Shown piece by piece: positions 19,934 through 30,229 of a stretch of DNA of 64,000 nt (its first letter is position 1; every line of letters begins with the position of its first letter). Location of the stretch: assembly GCF_037911585.1 (NCBI RefSeq), contig NZ_JBAJNS010000001.1, forward strand, positions 2,722,001-2,786,000. Direction: 5' to 3'. Below the pieces are notes generated by a model, which saw nothing but the letters and a program-made list of their open reading frames with translations, searched no databases and was not told the DNA's origin. Both the position numbers and the translations under genes were made by a program. Source of the DNA: Streptomyces sp. GSL17-111. GTDB lineage: Bacteria > Actinomycetota > Actinomycetes > Streptomycetales > Streptomycetaceae.

Positions 19934-21723
19934 GAGCGACTCTGTCGGGGATCTTGGAGTTCTCGGGACAAGGGCTGTCGGTGCTTGGAACGCTTCGGAC
20001 AGTCCTGCGCAGTTCCGTCCTCCTGAGGTGATCAGTGTCCGTTCGTCCCCGGTCCGGTGCAGTAGTTCCCAAGCTCACGGCCCAGATGGCGCGGGCCAGC
20101 AACCCCCGCGGCACCACGGCGATGTGGGCACGTGATCACCTCGACGGACTCTGGAGCGACAGGGACTTCGCCTCCTGGTACCCGCGCGACGGCCGCCCCG
20201 GGCTCTCGCCGGCCCAACTCGCCACGGTCTGTGTGCTGCAGTTCCTGCTCAACCTCTCCGACCGGCAGGCGGCCGAGGCGGTCCGGTGCCGGATCGACTT
20301 CAAGTACGCCCTGGCCCTGGAGCTGGACGACCCGGGATTCCACCACAGCGTGCTGACCGACTTCCGTGATCGTCTGTGCGAGGACGATCGCGCGGACCAG
20401 CTGCTCTCGTTGTCGCTGGAGCGGATGCGGGAGGCCGGCATGGTCACCGAGCGCGGGAGGCAGCGCAGCGACTCCACTCAGGTCCTCGCTGCCGCGCGGG
20501 ACCTCACCCGCCTAGAGCTGGTCCTCGAAGCGGTACGCGCGGCCTTGGAGGAAGCCGCTCAGCGGGCACCTGAGGTCCTGGACGGGCTGGTGGACAGCGA
20601 TTGGGCCACCCGCTACGGGCGTCCGGTGCGCCTTCCCAGTCAGCCGAGTCACCCTGTCACCCGGCTCAAGCAGGCGGGAGCGGACGCCCGCCAACTCCTG
20701 GAACGCTTGACGCCCCACCAGCGCGGTCCTCGCGCGGAAGCGCTACGGAGGATCATCGTGCAGAACTTCCTCCTCGACGCCCGTGGCGGGTTACGTCCTC
20801 GCACCCAGAAGGACGGACAGCCCAAAGGAGCTGTGCGGATCGTCTCGCCCTACGACTGCGAAGCCCGCCGGGCCATCCGGGGCAATACCCGCTGGAGCGG
20901 CTATCTGGTCCACATCACCGAGACCTGCGAGACCGGCGCCCGGACCAACCTGATCACGGACATCGCCACCACCAGGCCGACCCGGGACACCGAGGCCCTC
21001 CCCGGCATCCACACCCGCCTCCGTGACCGCCGACTGCTGCCCCGGCAGCACCTTCTCGACGGCGGCTACCTCTCCGTTTCGCTGCTGCACCGCTCCCTCC
21101 GCGACCACGAGGTCGAACTCGTCGGACCCGTCAAAGCCAGCGGAGCATGGCAGAGCAAGGAACAGACCGGCTTCACCCGGGACGAGTTCTCTATCGACTT
21201 CGACCAGCGCCAGGTCACCTGCCCCAACGGCAAAACCAGCCACATCTGGATCGAACCACCGGCCATGGCTCCCTACACCGTGGCCCGGTTCCGCCCACAC
21301 CAGTGCGACCCGTGCCCCGACCGGTCTGCCTGCACCCGTGGCACCGCCGCCCGCACCGTGAACTTCCTCCCCCGACCCCTCCACGAGCTCCAGGCTCGAA
21401 ACCGCACAGACCAGCAAGACCCCCAGTGGAAACGGCTCTACGCCACCCGGTCCGGAGTCGAAGGCACCATCTGCGAGTTCATCAACGGACACCAGGCCCG
21501 ACGCAGCCGCTACCACGGCATCCGCAAGACACACGTGCAGCACGTCCTGACCGGCATCGCCATCAACATCGAACGCCTCGCCTCACGCACTACCCGACAC
21601 CCCCACCGCCCTCGCTCCTCCACGACCTTCCAGCAGTACCTCACCGCCCGCGGTCTGACCTGGCAATGCTGGTGGCGACAAGGCAAATGAGCCGCAGGCA
21701 CAAGATCCCCGACAGAGTCGCTC
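19934..21723 (+). mobile_element. IS1182-family insertion sequence, 1790 bp
   Basis: Perfect 23-bp terminal inverted repeats lie at 19934-19956 (GAGCGACTCTGTCGGGG...) and 21701-21723. ACT is found on both outer sides (19931-19933 and 21724-21726), a possible short target duplication. The single transposase fills most of the element. It is inserted in the integrase gene in the same orientation. Confidence 0.88.
20035..21690 (+). CDS. IS1182-family transposase
   Basis: A 551-residue DDE transposase. The N-terminal part is conserved (LSPAQLATVCVLQFLLNLSDRQAAEAVRCRIDFKYALALELDD). The first Asp is in GRQRSDSTQVLA, the second in LLDGGYLSV, and the Glu lies in RSGVEGTICEFINGH; this is the IS1182 pattern with a C-terminal Cys-rich insertion (CDPCPDRSACTRG). 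It uses a GTG start at 20035. One TTA codon (near 20792) would make full translation depend on the bldA tRNA in Streptomyces. The frame is intact. Confidence 0.88.
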   Translation: MSVRPRSGAVVPKLTAQMARASNPRGTTAMWARDHLDGLWSDRDFASWYPRDGRPGLSPAQLATVCVLQFLLNLSDRQAAEAVRCRIDFKYALALELDDPGFHHSVLTDFRDRLCEDDRADQLLSLSLERMREAGMVTERGRQRSDSTQVLAAARDLTRLELVLEAVRAALEEAAQRAPEVLDGLVDSDWATRYGRPVRLPSQPSHPVTRLKQAGADARQLLERLTPHQRGPRAEALRRIIVQNFLLDARGGLRPRTQKDGQPKGAVRIVSPYDCEARRAIRGNTRWSGYLVHITETCETGARTNLITDIATTRPTRDTEALPGIHTRLRDRRLLPRQHLLDGGYLSVSLLHRSLRDHEVELVGPVKASGAWQSKEQTGFTRDEFSIDFDQRQVTCPNGKTSHIWIEPPAMAPYTVARFRPHQCDPCPDRSACTRGTAARTVNFLPRPLHELQARNRTDQQDPQWKRLYATRSGVEGTICEFINGHQARRSRYHGIRKTHVQHVLTGIAINIERLASRTTRHPHRPRSSTTFQQYLTARGLTWQCWWRQGK

Positions 21724-22681
21724 ACTGACGTTGTCTCGTACGAGGGGTACGCGCGGCTCTACATCGTGCCGTTCCTCGGGACGAAGCGGCTCGACAAGTT
21801 GACCGTGCGGGACGTGCGCGAGTGGCTGGCGAAGCTGTCAGACACGTGCCAGTGCTGCACGCAGAGGAAGGACGAGAAGCGGTCGCCCGGTCGGCGGACG
21901 TGCTGTGCGGCCGGTGAGTGCTGCGAGTCATACCCGTCCCGCCGGGTGGTGCAGGCGTCCCGCGACGCCCTGCGGGCCGCGCTCACCCACGCGATGACCG
22001 AGGAGGAGATCGGGAAGAACGTCGCCTCGCTGGTGTAGGTGCCCAAGCCCCGGCGGCGTCGGATCAAGCCGTGGTCCGTCGCTGAGGCAGGGCGGTTCCT
22101 CGCCGACGCGGTGGCCCAGGATGACCACCTCTTCGCGGCCTGGGTGCTCGTGTTGTGCCTGGGTCTACGGAGGGGTGAGGTGCTGGGGCTGACGTGGAAG
22201 TCCGTCGACCTGGAGGCGGGGGAACTGTACGTCGATCACCAGATCCAGCGTGCCGGTCGGCAGATCCTCCATCGGGAGACCAAGACGGAGGAGCCGGACG
22301 ACTTCCTGCCGCTGCCCGCGCTCTGCCTCAAGGCCCTGCGGATGCGCCGGGCCCAGCAGCTCGGAGGCCGGAAGGCCGCGGGCGACCACTGGCAGGACAC
22401 GCACGGCCTGATCTTCACGACGAAGTACGGCACCCCCATTGAGCCGGGGAACCTCACGCGGATCTGGTCGCGCTCAAGGTCCACCCGAAGGTGGCCCAGC
22501 GCATCCTGCGGCACTCGCAGATCGCGATGACTATGGAGGTCTACGCGGAAGCGAGCGAGGAAGAAGTGCGGGACGCGATCGGCCGCCTGTCGGACGTCAT
22601 GGGCGGTGGCGGCTGACACACCCCAACAATGCTGGCGCAGGGGACGATTCAGCTAAGTCGCCAACGGACAACTAGAAGTTC

Positions 22682-23314
22682 ATGAGCTTCTGGGCTGACG
22701 CGTCCTTACAGGCTTTCGGTGCCCTGACAGGCACGCTGGCCGGTGGCACCATCACGGTGCTCGTAGCACGATGGCAGACGAAAAGGACCATCGAGACACA
22801 GGTGACACTGGTGACATCTGGACATCAGGCCAACCTTCAACTGGAGGAACTGAGTCGAAATCGCGCGAGGTCGAGCGAAGCCGCCCGGATGCTTCTGGAA
22901 CGCCTGGCCGACCTCTACGCGTGGCTGCCATCGCTGCCGGATGTCTCCACAGATCAACCGCGGCTCAGCGTTCATGCTCGCGATCAGTGCAGGTCCGCTC
23001 TCACCTCGATCTGGCGTGGAATGATCACGGACCTCATGAGCATCAACGACGGTGAGCTGCGCACTCGGTACCGTGAGTTGGTGCGACTCGCTTACGACGT
23101 CGGATACCGAGAAGCGGGGGCACCCGACTACAAGCGCCAGATACGTGACGTAAGAGGATACCTACGCTACGTGCAGCACAGTCTGGCGGCACTGATCGAT
23201 GAGCAACCGTTGCCGGCCCACGCCGACCCGCCGGTGCTCACTCGCTCCGCCGGCGAACCGTGGCTTCCACCGGTTGTGCCACCGCACTGGCGAGACCCTG
23301 CCGACGGCAGTTAG
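22682..23314 (+). CDS. Hypothetical membrane-anchored protein with an early TTA codon
   Basis: A 210-residue protein of unknown function at the right end of the tRNA-Arg element, beside the tRNA, where AICE cargo often sits. One hydrophobic segment near the N-terminus (FGALTGTLAGGTITVLVARW) is followed by a helical, charged region (LEELSRNRARSSEAARMLLERLADLY). Codon 9 (22706-22708) is TTA, the rare leucine codon that depends on the late-expressed bldA tRNA. This suggests expression tied to development. No catalytic motif is recognisable. Confidence 0.65.
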   Translation: MSFWADASLQAFGALTGTLAGGTITVLVARWQTKRTIETQVTLVTSGHQANLQLEELSRNRARSSEAARMLLERLADLYAWLPSLPDVSTDQPRLSVHARDQCRSALTSIWRGMITDLMSINDGELRTRYRELVRLAYDVGYREAGAPDYKRQIRDVRGYLRYVQHSLAALIDEQPLPAHADPPVLTRSAGEPWLPPVVPPHWRDPADGS

Positions 23315-23374
23315 CTTCCCGTCCTTGCGAGCAGGGCTTGGGCGTTGCTGTACTCCGCTGCTTGCACGCACGAA

Positions 23375-23408
23375 AAAGCCCCCTCCGGGATGATCCCGAG
23401 GGGGCTTT
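23375..23408 (-). terminator. Terminator downstream of tRNA-Arg
   Basis: Hairpin AAAGCCCCCT...AGGGGGCTTT with a short loop, followed on the minus strand by a T-rich run (TTTTTCGTGC). A near-identical copy lies at 14668-14701 beside attL. Confidence 0.8.
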
Positions 23409-23459
23409 GACCTGCTGCGCGCTCGGCAGGATTCGAACCTGCAACCTTCTGATCCGTAG
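23398..23459. repeat. attR: 62-bp direct repeat within tRNA-Arg
   Basis: Perfect copy of 14691-14752, covering the tRNA 3' half to the anticodon loop. The element donated this 3' half, so the tRNA gene stays complete. Confidence 0.9.
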
Positions 23460-23490
23460 TCAGATGCTCTATCCGTTAAGCTACGAGCGC
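23418..23490 (-). tRNA. tRNA-Arg (anticodon ACG)
   Basis: Minus strand, 73 nt. The acceptor stem GCGCTCG pairs with CGAGCGC, the anticodon stem TCTGA/TCAGA encloses the loop CTACGGA (anticodon ACG), and the T-arm has GGTTCGAATCC. CCA is not encoded. It is the integration target of the 8.8-kb dead element; the 3' half is element-derived. Confidence 0.93.
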
Positions 23491-23644
23491 TTGGCTTCCC
23501 GGCTGTTTCCGGCCGTTCGGCGTTTGCGGGGACAACATTACATGACCTGTGCCGGTAGGCGAAATCCGATTCGGACAGGCGGCCTGACCTGCGAAAACAC
23601 CCCTGCGGCGGGGGTCATCGCAGGAGCCTGCGGAGGGTACGCGA

Positions 23645-23672
23645 AAGCCCCTGCCGCAGGCGGCAGGGGCTT
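23645..23672 (-). terminator. Terminator downstream of tRNA-Ser(GCU)
   Basis: Hairpin AAGCCCCTGCCG/CGGCAGGGGCTT with loop CAGG, about 20 nt beyond the tRNA 3' end on the minus strand. Confidence 0.7.
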
Positions 23673-23693
23673 CTCGTGATCTTGGGGATCGAG

Positions 23694-23784
23694 CGGAGGC
23701 TGAGGGATTTGAACCCTCGATGGGGTGATAGCCCCAAACCGCATTAGCAGTGCGGCGCCATAGACCAGACTAGGCGAAGCCTCC
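23694..23784 (-). tRNA. tRNA-Ser (anticodon GCU)
   Basis: Minus strand, about 91 nt with the long variable arm of a type II tRNA. The acceptor stem is GGAGGCT/AGCCTCC. The anticodon stem CCGCA/TGCGG encloses CTGCTAA, giving anticodon GCT. The T-arm contains GGTTCAAATCC. Confidence 0.92.
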
Positions 23785-24013
23785 AGGCACACCACGGCCA
23801 GCGGGTATGCGCAGATGATGGTACAGCCTCGGGCGGCTGTGACCGATCGCCGTCAGAGTACCCGGCCGGTGGCACCCTGGGCAAAGCGCTGGGACGGCGG
23901 GGTGTGGGGTGCCTCGTTCGGGTGGGTGTCCGGCCGAGTTGCGCAACGCGGGACGGGGTGGAGCGTTAGGAGGGTGGGGCCGGGTTGTGGTTCCTCATCC
24001 TCAGGGAGTTGTG

Positions 24014-24439
24014 ATGGTGCGCCGTACTGCTGCTGTTGTCGTCGGATGTGTCGCTGCGCTGGCCGGGATGGGCGGGACGGCCGTGGCCTGCCCGTCGCCG
24101 GGGGGCGGGCACGGGGACCGGCTGACGATCACCTACCAGGAGGGGCGGACGGCGGACGTCCAGCGCTTCGTCCTGGAGTGCCACCCGGCCGGCGGTGACC
24201 ACCCGCAGGCGAAGGAGGCGTGCGCGGCGGTGGACCGCGAGACGCGGAACCGGGCGGCGAGCCCGTTCGCGCCGGTGGAGCAGGACGCGATGTGCACGTA
24301 CATCTACGGCGGCCCGCAGACGGCGCGGATCACGGGGACGTGGCAGGGGCGGACGATCGACGCCTCCTTCGAGCGCACCAACGGCTGCGAGATCGCGCGC
24401 TGGGACCGCCTGACGCCCGCACTGCCCGAGGTGGAGTAG
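24014..24439 (+). CDS. Subtilisin inhibitor-like (SSI) secreted protein
   Basis: A 141-residue protein with a clear signal peptide (MVRRTAAVVVGCVAALAGMGGTAVA, cleavage near residue 25). The mature part has four cysteines placed as in SSI inhibitors: VLECHPAGGDHPQAKEACAAV, then AMCTYIYGGP and NGCEIARW. The segment before IYGGP corresponds to the reactive-site loop, so the P1 residue may be Tyr; this is tentative. SSI proteins inhibit serine proteases such as subtilisin and control mycelial proteolysis. Start ATG 24014 with AGGGAG upstream; a GTG at 24011 is also possible. Confidence 0.85.
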   Translation: MVRRTAAVVVGCVAALAGMGGTAVACPSPGGGHGDRLTITYQEGRTADVQRFVLECHPAGGDHPQAKEACAAVDRETRNRAASPFAPVEQDAMCTYIYGGPQTARITGTWQGRTIDASFERTNGCEIARWDRLTPALPEVE

Positions 24440-24580
24440 CGGTTCTGCGCCGGTTCGGGCGGAGTTGGGATGTTGGTGTTTGTGGGATCCCACAGCGTCT
24501 GCGGCGACCGTGGCGTGTGCAACAGGTGCCCGTAGACTCCCTGGGGTGACACGCCCAGACTGACCGGGAGGAACGCCGAC

Positions 24581-27500
24581 GTGAGCAGCAGGCCGTCCCG
24601 AGGCGCTGCTCGCCTCGCCGCCATACTCGACGCCCTGCCCGACGCGTTGTTGCTCGTCAACGCCAACGGCACCGTCGTGAACGCCAACAGCATCGCCCTG
24701 GAGTTCTTCGAGACTCCGGGTACCGCGCTGATCGGGCGCGGGCTGCTCGACCTGCTGCCCGCGTTCGACTCCAAGCGCATCCCCGGGTCGATGCGCCGGC
24801 CCGATGAAGAGGTGGAGGGGCGGCAGCCCCCGACGCGCATGATCGCGCGCCGGACCGACGGTGAGGAGTTCCCCGTCGAGGTCACGAGTGCGAACCTGGA
24901 GGACGGCCGGACGCCGTACGAGTCGTCCTTCGAGGCCGCGTACGCGGACCACGGGAACAGCTACACGGGCAACGAGCTGCTGATGCTCGTCGTGCGGGAC
25001 CTCACCGGGACGCTGGACACCGAGGCGGAGCTGGCCCGGCAGCAGCGGCAGACGGAGATGATCCTGCGGGCGGCGGCCGAGGGCGTCGTGGGGACGGACG
25101 TCGAGGGGCGGGTCGTGCTGGTCAATCCGGCCGCCGCGTCGATCCTGGGCCATCGGGCGAGCGACCTGGGCGGGCAGCCGCTCCATCCGCTGGTGCACCA
25201 CTCGCGGGCGGACGGTACGCCGCTGCCGTACGAGGAGACGCCGCTCGCGGACACCCTGAGGTCCGGCCGCAAGCACCGGGTGCGCGGGCAGGTGCTGTGG
25301 TCGAAGGACGGCCGTCCGGTGCCGGTGGACATGACGACGGCGCCGGTGCGCGACGGCGAGCAGCTCGTCGGCGCGGTACTGACGTTCACGGACCGCTCGT
25401 CGTTCGACGCCCTGGAGGCCCGGCACGAGCAGCTGCTCGCCGTCGTCAACGACGCGCTGCGCGGGCCGCTGGACGAGCTGCGCCGGGAGCTGGGCGGCCT
25501 GGCGGCGGACCCGGCCGGGCAGCTGTGGCCCGAGGCGAACCAGGTGCTGCACTACCTGTCGGCCGGGTACGCGCGCATGACGACGCTCATGGACAACGTC
25601 ATGAGCTTCCACGCCCTGGAGACGGGCCGGGAGAGCCTGGCCAAGGAGCAGGTCGCGCTGGACGCGGTGATCTCCGCCGGGGTGGAGGACGCGGTGGAGC
25701 TGGTGGGGCCGGGACGCGTCCAGTTCGCGGTGCACGCGCCGCCGATCCAGGCCGTCGTCGACCCCCGGTTGCTGAGCCTCGCGATCGCGCACCTGGTCGC
25801 GGACGTCGCTGGGGTGGACGCGACGGGCAACACCATCGGGGGCGGCGGGGGCGGGTCGACGGTCGTCGTGGCCGCCGCCAAGCGGGGCAAGGGCCCCGAC
25901 GCGGTCGTCCGCATCGAGGTGCGCGGCCCGCACCCCGGCGGAAGCCCGGTGCACCAGCCCGTGGTGCGCGGCGTCGTGACGCGGCACGGCGGTGTGCTCC
26001 AGACGCACGAGCTGCCGGGCGGCGGCGCGAACGGGAGCGCCTTCGTGCTGGAGGTGCCGGTCGGTGACGTGGACGAGAGCCTGGTGCCGCCCGCGCCGGA
26101 GCCGGAGCCGGACGCCGAGAAGCCCGCAGCGGACGCGGCGGGGTCGGCGGAGGCCGTGCCCGCGACGCCGGCGGGGCGACGGGCGCGGCGCGCCCTGCGG
26201 CGCGTCGACGAACCGTCCGACGGTGTCGGTACGGAGGCCGTTCCCGCGACGGGTGGCGAAACGGCCGGCCACGGCGTCGCGGGCCTGATTCCGGAGCAGG
26301 GGACGCCCGCCGACGTGCCGCCCGGGACCGGACGGCGGGCCCGGCGCGCCCGGCCCGGGCCGACGGACACGCCGCCCCCGGCACCGGCACCGGCACCGGC
26401 ACCGGCACCGGCACCGGGCCACCCCGACGTCGCGCACCCCGGCGGAGTTCCGGCACGCCCGGCGCAGAGCGCGGAGCCGCAACGGCGTGCCCCCTTCGCG
26501 CTGCCCCCGGCGGCTGCGGACCGTGCCCCCGCCGCCGCGGACCATCCGGCGGAGGGCGGGCCCGTGGACCCTCCGGGCGGCGAGGGCCACCCCGGTGAGT
26601 CGCCGGTCGGGGACCGGCCGACGGGGCGGCGTCGCAAGCCCGCACCGCCCGACGAGCCCACCGCCCCGGCGGCTCCCGGTCAGGCGCCGGTGCCGGACGG
26701 CGGAGCCGCCGGTCCCACCGCAGGCCACGGCGCCGGGCCCACCGCAGGCCCCGGGCCGGGCCACCCCGGGCCCGTACCGGGCGAGCACGGTGGGGCGGCG
26801 GCGTTGGAGCCGGCCAGGAAGGACCCCCGCGCCGGTCAGCCCGTCGTGGCCCGCAGCCCGATACTGGGCGGCGGCGCGCCGAGCCGTCCCGACCCGGCGG
26901 CGTCTCCCGCCCAGCCCATGCCCGGCGCGGAGCCGCGCGCGGAGAGCGCTCCGGGCGCGGGGGTGAGCGTGCGGACGCTCGGCCAGGGCGTGCCCTTCGC
27001 CCGTCGCGCCCCCGACTCCGGCGAGCACGCCGTGCCCCCGACGCCGCAGCCGTCCGTGCCCACGCCCCCGGACGGGCCCACCCCGCCGGACCGGCCCACC
27101 CCGCCGGACGGGCCCGTGCCGCCGGGCGTCCCGTCGCGCCCCGCCGCACCGGAAGCCGCGCCGAACCCGGCCGCTGGGGAGGCGCCCCCCACGGCACCGG
27201 CCGCTCCGGCCGCTCCGGCCGGTTCGCCCACCCCGGCCGCCGGGACGGGCCGCCGTCGCAAACTCGCGGCGCCGCCCGCCGAGGGGGAACGCCGACCGGG
27301 TGCGTCCACGCCGGGCACCCCCACGCCGGGTACAGCCACACCGGGCACCCCCACGCCGGGCACCCCCGCGAGCCAGGTCCCGGGACGGCCCGGGCCGCCC
27401 CATCCCGGCACGCCGCCGCCCGCGCACCTGCCCGCGCCGGCGCGGCAGTTCGCCATCAGCGCGCCGGAGGCCGGTGCCGACGAGGGCCCGGAACCGCTGG

Positions 27501-28303
27501 ACGGGCCGAACGGCGCGGTGGAGGTCCGGGAGGGCGGCGCGCACACGCCACCGCACCCCATCGACGTCGACGACGAGCTGCCGCCCGAGCCGCTGGACAA
27601 CCCGCGCCGCCTCCTCGTCTGGCCCGAACCGGACGTCTCGACGCAGCAGGCCCTCACCGACCGCGGCTACCGTCCGGTGATCGTCCACTCGCGTGAGGAG
27701 GTGGACGCGCAGATGGCGGCCTACCCGGCGGCCCTGTTCGTCGACCCGCTGACGGGGCCCATCACGCGGACCGCCCTGCAGTCCCTGCGCCAGGCCGCCG
27801 TGGCCGCCGAGGTGCCCGTGCTCGTCACGGCCGGGCTGGGGCAGGCGGGCCGGGAAGCGGCGTACGGGGCCGACCCGGCCGTCCTGCTGAAGGCGCTCGC
27901 CCCCCGTGACAGCGACCAGCACCCGCCGCGCGTTCTCCTCGTGGAGGAGCAGCAGGTGATCGCGGAGGCGTTCGGCGCGACCCTGGAACGGCGCGGGATG
28001 CAGGTGACGCACGCCCCCTCCGACAGCGAGGCGGCGGCGATCGCCGCGCACGTCCGGCCGAACCTCGTCGTGATGGACCTGCGCCAGATCCGCCGCCGCC
28101 GGGCCGGGGTCATCGACTGGCTGCGCGTCAACGGCCTACTGAACCGCACCCCGTTCGTGGTCTACACGTCCGCCGCGATGGACCCGGCGGAGCTGGGCCT
28201 GCTCGCCTCCGGGGAGACCGTGCTGTTCCTCGCCGAGCGCTCGACCAGCCCCGACGTGCAGAGCCGCATCGTGGACCTGCTGGCCAAGATCGGCGCGAAC
28301 TGA
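24581..28303 (+). CDS. Large PAS/PAS sensor with degenerate kinase core, Pro-rich linker and receiver-like C-terminus
   Basis: A 1240-residue protein. Two PAS domains (about 10-150 and 155-275) are separated by a coiled helix with LARQQRQTEMILRAAAEGV. A kinase-like region follows with weak dimerisation/ATPase features (VNDALRGPLDELRRELGG, IAHLVADVAG); the expected phospho-acceptor His box HExxxP is not there. About 500 residues of Pro/Ala-rich linker with short repeats follow. The C-terminal 240 residues contain a degenerate receiver and a more normal one (RVLLVEEQQVIAEAF, VVMDLRQIRRRR, with the phospho-Asp candidate in VVMDL). It could be a scaffold or a pseudo-kinase partner of a two-component system. 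GTG start at 24581 behind GGGAGG. Confidence 0.78.
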   Translation: MSSRPSRGAARLAAILDALPDALLLVNANGTVVNANSIALEFFETPGTALIGRGLLDLLPAFDSKRIPGSMRRPDEEVEGRQPPTRMIARRTDGEEFPVEVTSANLEDGRTPYESSFEAAYADHGNSYTGNELLMLVVRDLTGTLDTEAELARQQRQTEMILRAAAEGVVGTDVEGRVVLVNPAAASILGHRASDLGGQPLHPLVHHSRADGTPLPYEETPLADTLRSGRKHRVRGQVLWSKDGRPVPVDMTTAPVRDGEQLVGAVLTFTDRSSFDALEARHEQLLAVVNDALRGPLDELRRELGGLAADPAGQLWPEANQVLHYLSAGYARMTTLMDNVMSFHALETGRESLAKEQVALDAVISAGVEDAVELVGPGRVQFAVHAPPIQAVVDPRLLSLAIAHLVADVAGVDATGNTIGGGGGGSTVVVAAAKRGKGPDAVVRIEVRGPHPGGSPVHQPVVRGVVTRHGGVLQTHELPGGGANGSAFVLEVPVGDVDESLVPPAPEPEPDAEKPAADAAGSAEAVPATPAGRRARRALRRVDEPSDGVGTEAVPATGGETAGHGVAGLIPEQGTPADVPPGTGRRARRARPGPTDTPPPAPAPAPAPAPAPGHPDVAHPGGVPARPAQSAEPQRRAPFALPPAAADRAPAAADHPAEGGPVDPPGGEGHPGESPVGDRPTGRRRKPAPPDEPTAPAAPGQAPVPDGGAAGPTAGHGAGPTAGPGPGHPGPVPGEHGGAAALEPARKDPRAGQPVVARSPILGGGAPSRPDPAASPAQPMPGAEPRAESAPGAGVSVRTLGQGVPFARRAPDSGEHAVPPTPQPSVPTPPDGPTPPDRPTPPDGPVPPGVPSRPAAPEAAPNPAAGEAPPTAPAAPAAPAGSPTPAAGTGRRRKLAAPPAEGERRPGASTPGTPTPGTATPGTPTPGTPASQVPGRPGPPHPGTPPPAHLPAPARQFAISAPEAGADEGPEPLDGPNGAVEVREGGAHTPPHPIDVDDELPPEPLDNPRRLLVWPEPDVSTQQALTDRGYRPVIVHSREEVDAQMAAYPAALFVDPLTGPITRTALQSLRQAAVAAEVPVLVTAGLGQAGREAAYGADPAVLLKALAPRDSDQHPPRVLLVEEQQVIAEAFGATLERRGMQVTHAPSDSEAAAIAAHVRPNLVVMDLRQIRRRRAGVIDWLRVNGLLNRTPFVVYTSAAMDPAELGLLASGETVLFLAERSTSPDVQSRIVDLLAKIGAN

Positions 28304-28354
28304 CGCCCGCCCCCGGATCGGTCGCTGCCGACCCGGGGGCGCGCCGGGAGACGA

Positions 28355-30022
<1,668 letters not shown>

Positions 30023-30229
30023 GGGGCCAGCCTCCCGAAGAACCAGCTACGTGCGGGTAACAGGCTGATTCTCGGGCCGTACTAGACCGTATGTCACTAC
30101 CTGGAGCCTGTGTCGTGACCGTCACCGCCAGGACACGGCGACGGAAACACGTCCCCCTCGCCGAGCTGCCCCGACGTGCGACGGCGTCGGCCGGCCGGGC
30201 CGCGTCAGGCCGAGCCGGGCCGCGACACG

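Larger units (their letters stand above)
19666..22616 (+). pseudogene. Tyrosine-recombinase integrase of the tRNA-Arg element, multiply inactivated
   Basis: The N-terminal part (GNGEGSIYPYRNGFAAYVWV) begins at GTG 19666 and shifts frame near 19855. An IS1182-type element is inserted at 19934. After it the gene resumes as GYARLYIVPFLGTKRLDKLTV and hits a TAG at 22036-22038. It continues as AWVLVLCLGLRRGEVLGLTW, carrying the first catalytic Arg. Near 22470 about 25 residues, including the HxxR box, are deleted and the frame changes to the end VHPKVAQRILRHSQIAMTMEVYAEA with the catalytic Tyr. At least four independent lesions are visible. Confidence 0.85.
14691..23459. mobile_element. Degenerate AICE integrated in tRNA-Arg(ACG)
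   Basis: The element is bounded by 62-bp identical direct repeats, at 14691-14752 and at 23398-23459, the second being the 3' part of a complete tRNA-Arg gene. Inside are the expected pieces of a pSAM2/SLP1-like element in order: RepSA-like initiator remnant, excisionase, tyrosine integrase ending about 780 bp from the tRNA. The integrase lacks its catalytic box and is interrupted, and no Tra gene is present, so the element cannot move. About 3.8 kb of it is insertion sequence. An AIPR-type defence gene occupies the left part. Without the insertion sequences the element is only about 4.9 kb, so its transfer and regulatory genes have been lost. Confidence 0.85.

Noticed and set aside
26385..27370. 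CRISPR-like or origin-like repeats in the linker of the PAS protein
   Set aside because: They are in frame within a coding region and encode Pro/Ala/Thr-rich linkers.
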